From NCBI GenBank assembly GCA_947034895.1, contig OX344763.1, forward strand, positions 30,007,025-30,071,024: a stretch of 64,000 bases of DNA. Reading direction: 5' to 3'. Each line of letters begins with the position of its first letter. Within the stretch, counting starts at the first letter, position 1. Under the pieces are notes generated by a model, which was given only the letters and a program-made list of their open reading frames with translations, was not told where the DNA came from and searched no databases. Of the stretch, positions 48,120 to 61,199 are shown in pieces. The translations under genes were made by a program, and so were the position numbers. Origin of the DNA: Rhytidiadelphus loreus (taxonomy: Eukaryota; Streptophyta; Bryopsida; Hypnales; Hylocomiaceae).

Positions 48120-48370
48120 TCTCCCTGTGTTCGTGTTCTCCGTCACAACACTGTCGTAGCCGGAGGGCTTGTAGAGCACCCCGGAGAGCTGGATCCCTGC
48201 GAGGCCCAGGTCGGAGCTCACGTGAGCGGGGAAGTTGATGGCGCTGGCGCTGATTTGCGCACTGGTCGTGGAAGGGTAGTGCAGAGACAATGCCAACATG
48301 AAGAGTGTACGTCAGTGCTAAGCGCCGCGATTGCCAGTGTATCTGAGTTTCCATTAATTGTCACCGCCAT
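48120..48370 (-). pseudogene. Unidentified GC-rich gene fragment
   Basis: A GC-rich island in AT-rich repeat DNA. On the minus strand one frame starts at an ATG (48370) and reads MAVTINGNSDTLAIAALSTD; another frame further along reads INFPAHVSSDLGLAGIQL followed by SGVLYKPSGYDSVVTENT with strongly GC-ending codons. The two coding-like stretches are in different frames with no clean splice between them, so a frameshifted remnant is the simplest reading. I do not recognise the family. Confidence 0.35.
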
Positions 48371-49492
48371 TGATGGAACGTATTGAGGTTCCTGCAAGCT
48401 AGTCTGTGCGAAAGGCCAGGTGATAGAATCTGAAGCAACTTGTGCGAAGTGTGCGAGAAGGATTCAAGAAGGATCACAGATCCGCAGAGTACAAGTCTAC
48501 AGATTCAGAATTGCAGATCGAGGAGGTGAAAGAGCTTGTGAAAGCACCTGCAATGTTACATCCTGCAACCGAGTGGAGGTATTTGCAGTTAAGGTAGAAG
48601 GCTCAGTAATGGTGCATGTAAGGAAATATAGGCCTGTTTGGAAAAGCCAGTGAAACCGAAAGTATGTAATTTTTTTTTCATGGCTATTGAAAGAAGAAGA
48701 GCTGTTATTCCATTTTTTTTCCATAAAATTTGCAATAAAAATGAAATTTTGGCAATTTTTTTGTAAGGCAAAAGTGCATCAATCGCTCATTTTTAGACTG
48801 CAGCTGTAAAGAATATAAAAACTGTAAAGAATATAAAAACACCAGTGAATGGATCAAATGACAACTTAAAGTGTTCATGGCGCTCTCTAAATCATGCAAA
48901 ACACATCTTAATTAAATTTAGTTCCAACTTACAATTAAAAATTACTACATCTCATTAACTACACTTCACTTCCAGTGTGAGGTACATCATCATTCATTCA
49001 TTACTAAAATACTATACACTACAATTATGCTTAAAAATTGTGTCCCAAGTCAGTTCTCCCCAAAAAATGTTTAAGTTTTTACACTATTGACCCTAACTGA
49101 AAAATTTAAAGATTTAGGATTTCTTCAAAAGGTAGAGACACCAAAAGCTCTTCACAAGGGATTCAAACTCACTACTTGATTGAAGCCACTACACTACAAG
49201 AAAGTGACCAGAATTACGAGTTCAATATATGATTGCCCCACAGTCATTCCGGATACATTTGACTACAGAATGACTTGGGGGCCTTGGAGTCATAGTGGAC
49301 AAGTCATTTATAAATGACTTCTACTTTTATTATCACCAATGAACAAAAAAGTGGATGTAGAAATAGATGAAGGGTTTAGGGACTTCCAAAGTGGTAAAGA
49401 AAAAGAAGTCTAAGGAAATGACTCCTATGTTGCCACGTGGCCATGTCATTCTGAAGTCATCTTGTAGTTATGAATGATCCCTTTTTTTAATC

Positions 49493-49900
49493 CTTTTCTG
49501 AAATCTAGGAGTATATTCTGAAATCTAGGAAATGTGAATATTATTTTCTGAAATCTAGGATTATATTCTGAAATCTAGGAAATGTGAATATTATTTTCTG
49601 AAATCTAGGATTATATTCTGAAATCTAGGAAATGTGAATATTATTTTCTGAAATCTAGGATTATATTCTAAAATCTAGGAAATTTGAATATTGTTTTCTG
49701 AAATCTAGGATTATATTCTAAAATCTTGGAAATGTGAATATTAATTTCTGAAATCTAGGATTATATTCTGAAATCTAGGAAATGTGAATATTATTTTCTG
49801 AAATCTAGGATTGTACTCTGAAATCTAGGATTGTACTCTAAAATCTAGGAAAAATATGAATATTATTTTCTAAAATCTAGGAAATGTGAATATTATTTTC
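49493..49900 (+). repeat. 50-bp minisatellite inside the CACTA element
   Basis: About eight copies of a 50-bp unit. Each unit contains TTCTGAAATCTAGGA twice, followed alternately by 'TTATA' and 'AATGTGAATATTATT'. Later units carry point changes (TTCTAAAATC, GGATTGTACTC). Such arrays near one end are common in non-autonomous CACTA elements. Confidence 0.9.
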
Positions 49901-50599
49901 AAGTTGTGGTGAAATGTGCAAAATGAGTACACCATATACTGGACACCATACACCATATACAAATACATGATTCATACATCATACACCATATACAAATACA
50001 TGATACACAAGACACTATATTTTGCATATGTATCAAATGGCTTTTCAAGCCATTTAGTGTGTGAATACAAAGAATTCAAATAACAAGCCTTTTATACAAA
50101 TGGGTGGTAGGAGGCAAGACAAACCATGTGGGATTTGTAAAAGGTTGATGCAATAGTAGAGTAGTGATGCAAAAGTCATTACGTAGTTGTGTTAGAGTAA
50201 ATAGCAATCAAAATAGTAAAGTAGCAACACGGAAGTCATTATGTAGTCACCTTAGAGTAAATCGTAGTCAAAATACAGTCGCATAGTTTACTCACTTTTG
50301 ACTATGGCCTTCACAATGGAATTGATTAAGTCCAAATTGGAAGTTTAACAGTGTTGTGAACAAAAACCAATGGATGAAACATAGACATTGTAAAAGTTAT
50401 CAACCTAGTTCTATAAAAATTAGAATAAAAAATTGTTTTTCTATCTCTTAGAGGTGCTAAATGTCATCTAAATTTTAGTTTTTGGCCTTTGCATTGTCAA
50501 TCTAACTTTATTTTTTTAGTTTGTTTTGAAAAAAACACTAGTAAATAGAGAAAAAAATCAAAAGAAAAATAAGTCTCCAAGAATGCATCATTTTAACCC

Positions 50600-50820
50600 C
50601 TACAGGAGCGAGGCCTTTTTTCTAACCAAAGAAACACTGAAAACTGCCATTTTTATAGCAAAGAGTAAAATGTTTTTCTTTGACATCTAACCATAGGATC
50701 TTACACCCAACTAGTATAAAAATGTGTGGAAAAAATTTCAGAATTTTTGACCACATAGATTGCAAGATATTTGCATTTAAAGTGGAAAAAACAAGTTTTT
50801 CAGCACATTGCGGGACTAGA
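50600..50820 (+). repeat. Dispersed repeat family B, copy 3, nested in the CACTA element
   Basis: Preceded by TTAACCCCTACAGGAGCG at 50594 and containing 'ataggatcttacacccaactagtataaaaatgtg', 'ggaaaaaatttcagaa' and 'ccacatagattgcaagatatttgcattt'. Aligns with 32740-32965 and 39600-39845. The TTAACCCC start resembles the ends of the element at 26458, suggesting family B copies are bodies of similar elements. Confidence 0.6.
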
Positions 50821-52099
50821 TAAAAACAAGAGTTAATGAAGATAATATGGACTCTAAAAAAGTAGGGATAATACCACAAAGAAGATTATGGGTAATAAAA
50901 AAAATAGAGAAGAGGAACCAAAAATAGGGATTGTGAAAAAAAATCCATGCATGGGAAAATATAAGAGAAAAGAAGACAGGGGTAATAAAAGGAAGATGAC
51001 TTGTGGTACTCTTCAGACTTGAGAGGACTATAAAAAGTAGGAATAATAATCACAAAAACAAAAAAAAATTTAGAAGAAGAAAATATATAGGGAGAATAAT
51101 AAATTTAAAAAATATAAAATGAAAAGAGTGGGGTTCATGAATGAAAAGATGTAGTGAAAAAACCTAGTGACGGAGAATAAAAAATAGGGATAAGAATTAC
51201 GCTTTTGGGTTTTGGAGGTACATACATTCTTCTTCTACATTTTAGTCATTTAAAAGATCTAATTAAACTAAAGATGAAGTAAAATTTTGTGCTCAATGCA
51301 AATTCAAGGAAAAATAAAAAGTAACATAAGACCTAAACATAGAAGTCCAAGTCAAAAAACAAATACTACAAGAGGAATTCATGAATTTCCAAAAATACTT
51401 CTACAATTTTTGTCTTAAATGGAAGAGGAAACTCATACTACAATAAAAGAAAAGTACATTAAAAGAAATAAAGCACCCCGTCTTTAAGGAAATGCCCAAG
51501 TAAGTTGTCAAGTCATGTTGAAGTCATTAGGAAGTGACTATGTAGTCACAAATAAGTGACTCGCAGTGACAATGTATGACTCCTTGTTAATCTGGCACAA
51601 CTGCGGACTTTTTGTTGGATGTTTGGCGGCATTTTGAATAGACTTCAGAAGATGAAACCTTGACATTTTGAAACCGCTCATCCCACAGTCACGTTTGCGA
51701 CTCTTGAATGACTTGAAAGTTGTAGAGCCAAAACATCCGGTGCAATTAGGGAGCCGCAATTATTGTTTAGTCGCATCAGACATATAGTCATTTTTCCGCA
51801 GTTGCAAAATAGCCCAATTTCTTGTAGTGTTGTCTCAAAAATGTTTACAATAATCAATATGCACCTATTGTCAAAGAAACAATTTTAAAACTTTTAATAT
51901 GTATAATTAAACTTTATCACTTTTATCCATAGTATCCAAACACTACAATACATCATATGGTGAGTTAAAATCCTTATTCATTTGCCAAAGAAAACATGTA
52001 ATAGTTGAATATTTTTATAATGATAAATATGTTCAACAATAGAAGTGACAATTTTCATTGTTCCTATCTTAGCTTGTATCTTAGTCTATGGTAATCACT

Positions 52100-55000
52100 T
52101 TATAGACTAAAATTGTTGTGATGAAGGTTAGGCGTGCGTCGAAAAGGCATACATGCTTGGTGCTGAATATTTGGAAGCACTGAGTTTGAAGAGCTAGAGA
52201 TACTAAATGAGCTAGATTTACTGAAGGGTGTGGAGTCACTGATGATGTTAATATCTAGTAGAATGTCATCCTCGACAAGGAAGTCGTTGTCGGGCTTTGA
52301 TGATTCCATTGGAGCCAATCCAATCTCTCGCATGTTTTGTACCACCTAAATTCAAACTAGTCAACTTAGAAAACATTTACAATTTTTTTCCAAATGTTCC
52401 ATTTAAAACCATAATTTTGTACTAATTTTGTTTTTTTAGAATATTTTTTGTTTAACAATACTAGAATGATGTTTTTAGGGATCATACAAAAGATAAATTA
52501 GAATTCAATAATATGAAGAAAAACATTGCAGAAGATGACCAATTGCAAACTAGCAAGGAGTGTTTATTATAAATATCTATTTAACTTTTCTTTTTATTAA
52601 ATTTAATTATTTGATTTGTTCTTTGATTGCATGATATTGATAAATGTACTTTAATTTAGTAATTTACTTGTTTGTTGAAGTTCAAGCATATGACAATAGT
52701 TTAATATTTTACCTCCAATTTTTAATTATTCAAAGTGGAACATCTTATCATGATTAATAATATTGTGTAATTCCTTGTTGATCACATTTTTTGGGGTTAC
52801 AATAATCATTATAGATGGTTGGCATTAGTTGGATGCTATATGTTGATATAAATGTTTTGTAATAGATATGGCCAATTACTTGGGATTTAGAGGATTTTTT
52901 GATTTTTTGAACAAAAACAAACTATCCTATAACTAAAAGGTTCAACCATTTGACTTGAGCTATAACTAATATACCAAAGGTAAATAACATGTTAGAAGCA
53001 AAACAAAGAGTACTTCTTTCATATAAATCTATTTGAAAGATAAACCAATGAATAAGAATTGTTTAACTATAGATAAAATCCTTGAAGGACAACAATCCCC
53101 CGTTTTCCCCCCCTTGATTATTAAGCCATATGTGTTTTCATACCTATAGATACTCCAATGGCCTTGAAACTAGGAATCTAGGATTGTATTTTTAGTGTAC
53201 TTTGTGCACATAGAGAACTATGAGATGAGCTATTTGAAAATAAAAACTGGAAGATAAATAAAAATTGGAAGATAAATATAAATAAAAATTGGAAGATAAA
53301 TTTTCCTCAGTTGTAACTATCAAAATATAAGTGAACTATATATAAGTGGCTATAATTTTTCACTTGTTTATCCTTTGTGAAGTTTGTAATAGATACAAGA
53401 TATGTGATTGTTGCCAACACTAACAATTGCTATGGACATGGTCATCTTACATCGTGTATGTGCTTTATTAACCTCCATTAAGTGCTTGAACTAAAGATCC
53501 TATGATTATTTTGAAAATTTATTAATGATAAATAATTGCCCCCCCCCCAAATACCTACATTATAAATTCAAGGAGAGCATTTTTTCTTCTTTCCATTGAA
53601 ATATTTCATGATTTTTCTTGAAGCTCCCTCAACAAATATTTATAAGACATAGTACATTGTTCACAACATTCATCATCCTCTTAGTGGATAGTTGAGCGCT
53701 TAGGGATTAACTTTGAAAGAATGAAGTACATCAGGAAATCACTCACTAAGGTAGCCAACCAAAATTTATCACTTTCTTGTCAATAGGTGCATTCTTTATT
53801 TTTACAGTGAGCTTAATTGTAAAGTGAAGTAGTGAACCTAAATTTGTTCAAAGGAAAGGTTTAACTAAGAATAGCCAACCATCTATAATAGGGGATAATT
53901 GAATGTAGGGTTAGTTAGTTACACTTCATTATTCCCATCCAGTAGGGAGAATTGATCCCTTTGTTGTCTTAGGCAAAATCATTCCTCCCTATTAGAATTA
54001 ATCATAAAGTGAACCTGACTTTGTGGAAGGGGCCGGTATTAGAGGAAGGTTTAACTACAAATAGTACAAAAGAAACCCATCACCAAACTCCATGAGACCA
54101 AGTTTAGGTGCTTCAAGGAATTTCATCCTGTAATTTTCTCAATCCCTCATTGTACACACTTACATTAGCAACCCTCAGAGTCATTTAGGAATCTATACAA
54201 ATTCCTAGATTTCAGAACAAGTTGGGAGTCTTACCTGGCGCATGAATGGCCTGTCCTCGCTGCGCTTGCGGACGCACCACAAGGAAAGCTCCACCAGCTT
54301 CACGAATTCCTGAGTGTCCAAGTCCTTTCCCAAGTTGGGGTCTGGCAAGCCCTCCAGCCTTTCTGATCTCCAGGCGTCTTCCACCTGATGAATCGAAGGC
54401 ATACACCCATTGATCAACACGCACGCACTTTCAGTTCCAACTTTCAAAACAAGTTGAAATAAATGGGAGCACAGGAGAAACCCAAAAAGTATGTCCATCT
54501 ATGGAATTTTCTAAGGATTCCATAAGCAATCAGTCCAGTGATGATACAGTAGGAATCAGTAGGATAGTGTGCACTAACAAGGAACTTCAATACAATAGGA
54601 CATTTTTCCAACTTCGTTTTTGGATTTCTCAGGCATGCAGTCAGGCTGTGCTTGCCTTTTCACAAGCTTGCCCTGGCTTCAGTCCTATAGGAAATTTAAA
54701 CCCAAGAAATCTTAAGAAGTAGTACCGATTTTGGTCTACTTTGTGAAAATGGCATGTCTCAGACCGCCAAAATTGTGATGCGTTGAAACTCTGAGCTAGC
54801 TCTAAAATTAAGCTGGTAGTGGAATAGATCTCATGTTTCCCAAAAGGGCATCTGGAAACTAAGGTGCCACTCACTGGCCAGAGAGATTGTCATTTAGAAG
54901 AATTTGACATTCTGTAATGGTTATTATTGTTGCAATTGACTGAATTCGATTAAATTTGAGCTCATTGTAAAACCAGGTTACAGCAAGGAATTGGCTCCAT

Positions 55001-58000
55001 GGACCATGGTTACTAGAGATTAAACTAGTACAGGCCTTTGAAGCTCTTTACGTAGAAAACCAAAACGATTCATTAAACGAATAGACCGAAACGGATTACA
55101 ATCCAGTAGTTACATTAAGAGGAGAAATCAGAACGAGAATGTGTGATCTAATACGTTCTAGAATGGTTTCATGAAAATAATGTACTGAAATGTCAAATGG
55201 ATGTTCAAACAAATTCTAAAATCTCAAAGACTCGGCTTATGTAAAGCTACCGAAAACCTCAAACTAGTCGGCTACACCTAAATCCAAAGAAGCCATAGAT
55301 TTTAGAGCTTTGAATTTCACAATTTTGGCACTCTGGAACTTGCAACGTGAAACAGACGGGACCATTCAACGTTAGACTCACGAGTTAAATTGGCGATATT
55401 TGCAGTCACAAAAGTCACATTCAAAGGTCTAATTTCAGGTCACAAACTAGGACACGTTATGGATTTTGGGTTCAGGACGCGCCAAAGTATTGGAATACCG
55501 CCAATTTAACGAAATTGACGTTAATTCTAGCTTGGACTCTGGAGTCCGTCCTGCCCAAATTTTTTGGTGCACTGAAAATGCCCTAATTTAATAACTCAAC
55601 GTTCAGTGATGTTCGTACATTATCATCCAATCAATTACCTGAGCACAATAATCCAACTTACCCTTTGCGCAATGCACATTTGAGATCGTCCTGTCAAAAC
55701 CTCCATCACCACGATTCCAAACGCATACACATCACTCTTGGCTGTGAGCATGCCGGACTCATGATACCTGCAAACATCGCCAATTCCCGCGTTACATCGG
55801 CACGATTCTGGGTGCCAAAAATTGTGACATTCATCTCCACAAAGATCCAAAATCTGAGACCTAGGTAGATTTTTCGTTTAGTCCTGGTATATATAGTACC
55901 AAACTGTCGTGGAATAGCATAATGTAATTAATCATTTGTCTTTACACTAGAAGTTATAGCTCCTGACACCAACGTCTTTTTAATTAATTAACTATTTGCG
56001 AACCATCCGTGATCTTGAATGTGACCAGCTCAAACTGACCAGCTCAAGCTCTAGAGGCACTACCCCACAAACTATCATGTTAAAAATGTTTATCAATTAA
56101 TATCCAAAACCAGACGACTACTTACTCTGGATCCAGATAACCAGGAGTCCCTTTCACAATCGTGGTAATGTGAGTAGCATCTTCCTGGTCCAAGGCTCGG
56201 ATTTTAGAAAGCCCGAAATCAGCCACTTTGGCCACCATTTTGTTGGTGAGGAGGATGTTGTTGCTTTTCACATCTCGGTGGATGATGGACGGGGAGCATT
56301 TGTCATGAAGATATTCAAGTCCTTCACACGGCATCACCATTAACTAGAAAACACGTATGGAACATGGACACTACATATATGGACAGGTAACTTTTAAGAA
56401 AGTGAACCCTTTTTTCATGGAGGACCTATGAATGCCGTGGGTACGCTAGGAATTGAATAAGCCATAAGTATATATGTTATTTTTAATGTTTCATTAAGAA
56501 TCTTAACTTGTAAATCTGATTCACACTGGTGATGCCATGAATAATACCTTCCGCAATTTGAAGGAGAATACTTGTCCTATGTCTCCAACTCAATGGATTC
56601 GCCTCCGCATTCTCACCTACAGTCAAACTCACAACAATAACAATATTAGATTAGCACCAAATAATTCAATTCGATCATGTAAGCAAGGAAAATAGTTTAA
56701 TTGGGATTGGAGAGGTGGTTCTGCAAGTACCTTGCAGTCTCTGCCTTAAATCACCACCGCCTAGGTATTCGTAAATGAGGATTTGCTGCCTGCGTGTGCA
56801 TCGATACCCTAACAGAGAAACCAGGTACTTGTGATGCACCGTAGACAGCAGCTCAATCTGTACACCCACTCCCCATAAACCACGTCGATCAGGAAGATTA
56901 ATTGCTTGCTAGCTATCGTCCAGAGTAGAATCATTATTTTACTAATAATTTTATAAAAATGTGCCACATGCATGAAATTGAAGTTACAGAATCTGTCACT
57001 AGTACGGAAAGTTGATATTGTCTTTGCAACAGTTCTGCAATGACCGTCAGAAATCTATTAACACTTTTGCAATGCTTCAGTACGACACTGTACTGTACAA
57101 TGCAATTATTTGCGACTATTTGAGTTTCCAACTGTTTAAGGTACGCATAGATATGCATTGTTCCGTGTCCAAGAACCTCGCAACAAGTTTGGAACCCTTT
57201 TGCAATGGTTAGCAATAGACCGTAAGGTTTTAACGAAGTACCGAACCGCTACAAAACCATTGCGAATAAAGGTAGAGATTCCATTAACCATACAGTACAC
57301 TAGAGGCTTCCGATTGACCCTACATATGAGATTTGATTTACAGTGCTAAGTGTGAGAATACTTAATCTAATGACCTTTCGTTTTTTGCAATTGATTTTAG
57401 CTTAATACGAAATGAATGTGCAAAATTTGAGGTGGTGCAACTTTCTAGATTGGTGTACGAAGGTCTAAAGTTCACATGTATGGTGAATAGATCCTCTCCC
57501 GTCCTGGGTATGGTGAATGGAGACTTTACATCACTTGTTGATGTCTTGCAACTGCTACTTCCTGATGTAGTAGTTCCTGTCCTACAGTCATGTTCACGTA
57601 CCTCGTTATAAAACTCCTGCTTGCTTTGCCATGAGTCGGCTGTCAACACTTTGGCCGCGATTTCCTGGCCGTCGGGCAACTTGCCGTAGAACACATCGCC
57701 AAACCCACCCTGGCCGATTTTGTGGGCGAAATTGTCCGTGCACAGCTTGATCTTGCTCTCGGAGTACCACGCTTGGGAGAATCCCGCGGTTTGCATCTTC
57801 CGCTGGAACGCCTTGTCCACAGGGTCCAGGAACTCTACCACCACAGACGAGTCATCATAATGCAACCTCAATCATGGCCATGGACAGCATGAAGAGACAG
57901 ACAAGCATAACGGAGCTAGTTGCAATAGGTACCTACCGTTTTTTTAGAGACAGAGTGAGAATTGATTAACATCTAAGAACGTCAATTTCGTTGAAAATTC

Positions 58001-60890
58001 GCGGAAGTGCACTACTATATATGGCACTTTTAAGGTGAGCTGCGCCAAATGTAAATCTATATGAACGCCGGTTTGCAGAGCTTTGTTCAGATGAATATTG
58101 TCACAAATTCGGAGTCCAGAATCACGAATTTGTTGATACTTTTAGGTCCAAGGTTCTATACGGTTGTCAATTAAAATGGTAAAACTTCAAGAGATTGGCA
58201 CTTTCATTTCTCGGCACCCAGATCAGATCTATACCAGTCCTCGCCTCTAGAGCTCGGATCACTTCAATGCCATAAACTTGGCACTCTGTCATGACATCCC
58301 AAATTTAACGTGCAATCAGTTCTATCACAAACTACTCATTCTTATTCAACCTAGCTATATGTCGTTAGTAGTCAAAAGGTGGAGATAAATTTATTTTCGG
58401 GGGGTAAGATTCAATTGAACTGAGTATGTGATCGATGCTTACTGTCCCGGGCATAGCAGAACCAGAACACTAATCCCGCGGCCACCACCGCCAGCACGCC
58501 AGTAATCACCACCACAATCCACCACCAGGAGGTGTTTCTCCCGGAGCTCGAGCTCGCCACGCTGCTCCACAACTGCGTGTGGGAGTTCAAGATGTCACTC
58601 ACCACCAAGTACCCTCCGCGGTCCGCATTCAGTTTTAGAAACCAGTTCACGTTGGGGTCGCCTTCAGGGGTGCTGCTCCAGTACACAGTGCCGATTGTTC
58701 CGTTGCCCTTGACCTGCAGGACACCGTTCGGCTGCAATGTGAGTTGACAGCTCCTGCGAGCTTGGGTGCTGTTGGCTAGCCCCGGTGGTTCCCAGATCAC
58801 CTGCACAAAGGGAATGTCCAGTGCATGAGCAAATAGCGCCAGTTTCGTCCAATTGGCGGAACTTCATGAAAATGGCACGGTGAGAGCCTCTAGAATGGAA
58901 AGCATATTTACGTCAAAATGAGATACAAAATTTCGAGAGATTGGCACTTTGATTTCTCGGCACCTTGATTTCACGGAACCTCGAGCGATGAGATCTACAC
59001 TACTCCTCATTTCAAGGGCTCTGAGCACTTAAACGGCATTGAAAATCTTTGCACTCTGTAACATGCCAATTCTAACATGCAATCCCAGCTTAGGGGTATA
59101 CGGGTGGAAATCTCAACTGAACAGCCAGTGCACAATTATGGATGAAATGCAATTTGCATACAATTTGCATGTCGATCAGCACAGCAAGCTAATGTAATTG
59201 TCAAAATGGCCCAGGAAATACCGCCAATTTAACGGAGTTGACGTCAAATTGTTTAAGTATTAATTTCATAGTGGCTGAATCCCCAAACAGGAGGTCGGCA
59301 ACACAGGAATGTGCTGTAGCTACATTGGTTCACCCTGAAGTGCCTTGTTCCTAGCGGGAGTCACCGGAAGCTGAACCGGTCAATTCCCCTGTTGTCGGAT
59401 TTAGCCTCTAATATTCATTAATAAGAACAACAAAATAATAATTTTATTAGTGTTACATATGTCACAAAGTTGGTGCGTTTAGGTAAGACTATCAACCAGG
59501 AACTGGAATCGTTTGAACTCCTGTCCGGAACTGGAAGTACCCACAAGCAAGGAAGGAAATGACACAATTTAGGTAGCCAGGAGGCTGGGAGGGGCTGCAC
59601 GCGGGTGGAAAATCCTAGCTCAGCGGTGCACCATGCTTTGAATGAAATGCAATTTACCTGCTTCACGGTGTTATTCTCTGGCCAAACCTCCTGCAGTTTC
59701 AGTGTGCAATCCGTTTCCAAGACCAGTTGAAAATTCCCCCCTGCCGAGACCTTCAACCTGGACCCCTCATTGATGTAATACTCCGCCGGCAAGTACGGAA
59801 ACCCATCCAGTGACACATTCGGTTTCCACGCTGCTGCTGCCGGAAACGGATACTGCAAGTTCCTCGGCAACACTCCCGACCCATTCATCGACCCATTCGT
59901 CGACGCATTTGCTGCCCCTCCCCTACCAATTGCAGCAAGCTCCGTCGGCATGGACAAAATGGAGAAGTCCGGCGCATACATGGTGAGCTTCCCGTCACTC
60001 CCCAGCAACACAAACCTGTAGGTGGTGTTGATGTAGGTGCCGGAATATGTATCCGCCGCCCAGAGAGCCTGATAATGACACAGAGAGTTGAGTCACAAAT
60101 TGAATATGCGGAACAAACAAAAGAGAGAGATCGAGACTCACTAGTATCTAAAGGTTGCAAGAGTGCAAGGGGCAAGTATAAATACCATAATGTCAATTTC
60201 TTTAAGTTGTCGCTATTGTGCAAGAAATTGAAATGATTTATGGAGCAGGGAGGGGGATGTGACGGTGAAAACCTTAGGGTAGTGGTGCACAATGTTGTGG
60301 TTGAATAGCACTTTGCATATTAATTTGCATATCTATTGGCACACGGTGAAGCTAATGTAAGTGTGTAAATGGCGCATGGAATATCGTCGATTTCACGGAC
60401 TTGACGTTCCAGCCTTAGTGCTAGTATAATCTTGTTTATCTGAAACTAACGTTTAAGCGAACCATGCATATATATGGGGTAGATCTATTTGGTTTGATGC
60501 TGAGGAGGATTTAACAGTAAATTCCAATACCTGGGTGGCATCCGGGTCGCCCCAAGTGCCGTTCCATGAGTAGACGACGAAGTTGCCGTCGTATTGGTTT
60601 TCGAGGTAGCAGTTCCAGTTGGTGGCGAGGCCTGGCGGCTGGGTTTTGTTCACGCTCGAAAGCTTGGTCCAGTCGGATTTGGCGAGAGCGGTTGGACCTT
60701 TGTAGGTGTAGAGGATGCAGTCGGGTTGCATCACAAGGTAGGCGTCGCCGGAAGCGTTGAGGTAGTAGTTGGCTGGGAGCTTCATGCGGGTGCCTGAGTT
60801 GGGATCGCTTACAAGCACACTCACTGAGTATCCTCGTGGCAGCCATGACGATGCAAAAATAATTGTTACGAGCGTTACCAATTGATGCAT
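52100..60890 (-). CDS. Bulb-type lectin receptor-like protein kinase, 10 exons, complete
   Basis: Exons: 60890-60531, 60068-59658, 58800-58443, 57834-57602, 56857-56731, 56616-56548, 56321-56126, 55767-55662, 54384-54235, 52345-52100; phases agree, 751 residues. Residues 1-20 are a signal peptide. Residues about 30-330 hold two bulb-lectin regions; the first has the full mannose-binding motif QYDGNFVVY (Q99, D101, N103, V105, Y107), with related strands [18 protein letters not shown] and [10 protein letters not shown]-glycosylation sites are frequent. The membrane span is 348-371. The kinase has GQGGFG (417-422), Lys438, Glu454, HRDVKSNN (534-541), DFG (554-556) and GTPGYLDPE, so all catalytic residues are present and it should be an active Ser/Thr kinase of the plasma membrane, signalling on an unknown ligand. 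The tail after 690 is Ser-rich. The acceptors of exons 4 and 7 are weak but are the ones that keep frame. Confidence 0.92.
57978..58330. repeat. Intron 3 copies of the receptor-kinase intron repeat
   Basis: 57978-58090 begins 'aacgtcaatttcgtt' and matches 47344-47460 and 61200-61320 (shared 'tggcactttt', 'aaatgtaaatctatat', 'agagctttgtt'). The next part, 58150-58330, matches 58905-59090 in intron 2 ('gagattggcactttcatttctcggcacc', 'tctagagctcggatcactt', 'ttggcactctgtcatgac', 'aacgtgcaatc'). Confidence 0.65.
58905..59250. repeat. Intron 2 copies of the receptor-kinase intron repeat
   Basis: 58905-59090 is homologous to 58150-58330 in intron 3. 59140-59247 is homologous to 60295-60410 in intron 1: both contain 'gtgcacaat', 'gaaatgcaatttgcat...aatttgcat', 'aagctaatgtaa' and end in 'ggaataccgccaatttaacgg-gttgacgt' or a close variant. 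Confidence 0.65.
60180..60412. repeat. Intron 1 copies of the receptor-kinase intron repeat
   Basis: 60185-60213 reads 'aatgtcaatttctttaagttgtcgctatt' and 60380-60410 'aatatcgtcgatttcacggacttgacgtt', facing each other as an imperfect inverted pair about 200 bp apart. The segment 60240-60410 matches 59590-59660 and 59140-59247, so the repeat borders or overlaps exon 2's end. Confidence 0.6.
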
Positions 60891-61199
60891 CGTGATAGAA
60901 CTGCCTCGATCATACTCCGCGACGTCCGTCGGGGTTAACTAAGCTTGGTAGCTTAATTGGACTCGAGAATTTGAAGCTGGCATCAGGGCTTGCATAAGCT
61001 ATCTGGCACAAGATTGCTAGCATGTTACTCTGTAAGAGCGAATTTGCCAATTCCGTGACTGCAACAAATCGATCTCATCCCAGAGCTTCCTGCACACGAT
61101 CGAACAGATATGCACCAGACTCGCTCAGGTCAGAGTGCTGCAATAAATCCATGCTTGTGAAATCATGAGACGGTTTCCTTGATGCCCTCTACCTAACTC

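Larger units (their letters stand above)
49192..51829. mobile_element. CACTA-type (EnSpm/CMC) transposon, non-autonomous, 2.64 kb
   Basis: Left end CACTACAAGAAA (49192-49203) and right end TTTCTTGTAGTG (51818-51829) are exact inverse complements and are the classic plant CACTA terminus. Subterminal regions are packed with short direct and inverted copies of AGTCATT/AATGACT/AGTGACT: at least ten in 49.24-49.47 kb and at least ten in 51.49-51.79 kb, matching the subterminal transposase-binding repeats typical of the superfamily. The interior holds a 50-bp minisatellite (49493-49900), another tandem motif (49930-50010), and a copy of family B (50600-50820). No transposase frame exists, so movement would need a partner element. 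The flanking triplets (CTA left, TTG right) do not match, so no intact 3-bp target duplication is visible. Confidence 0.88.
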
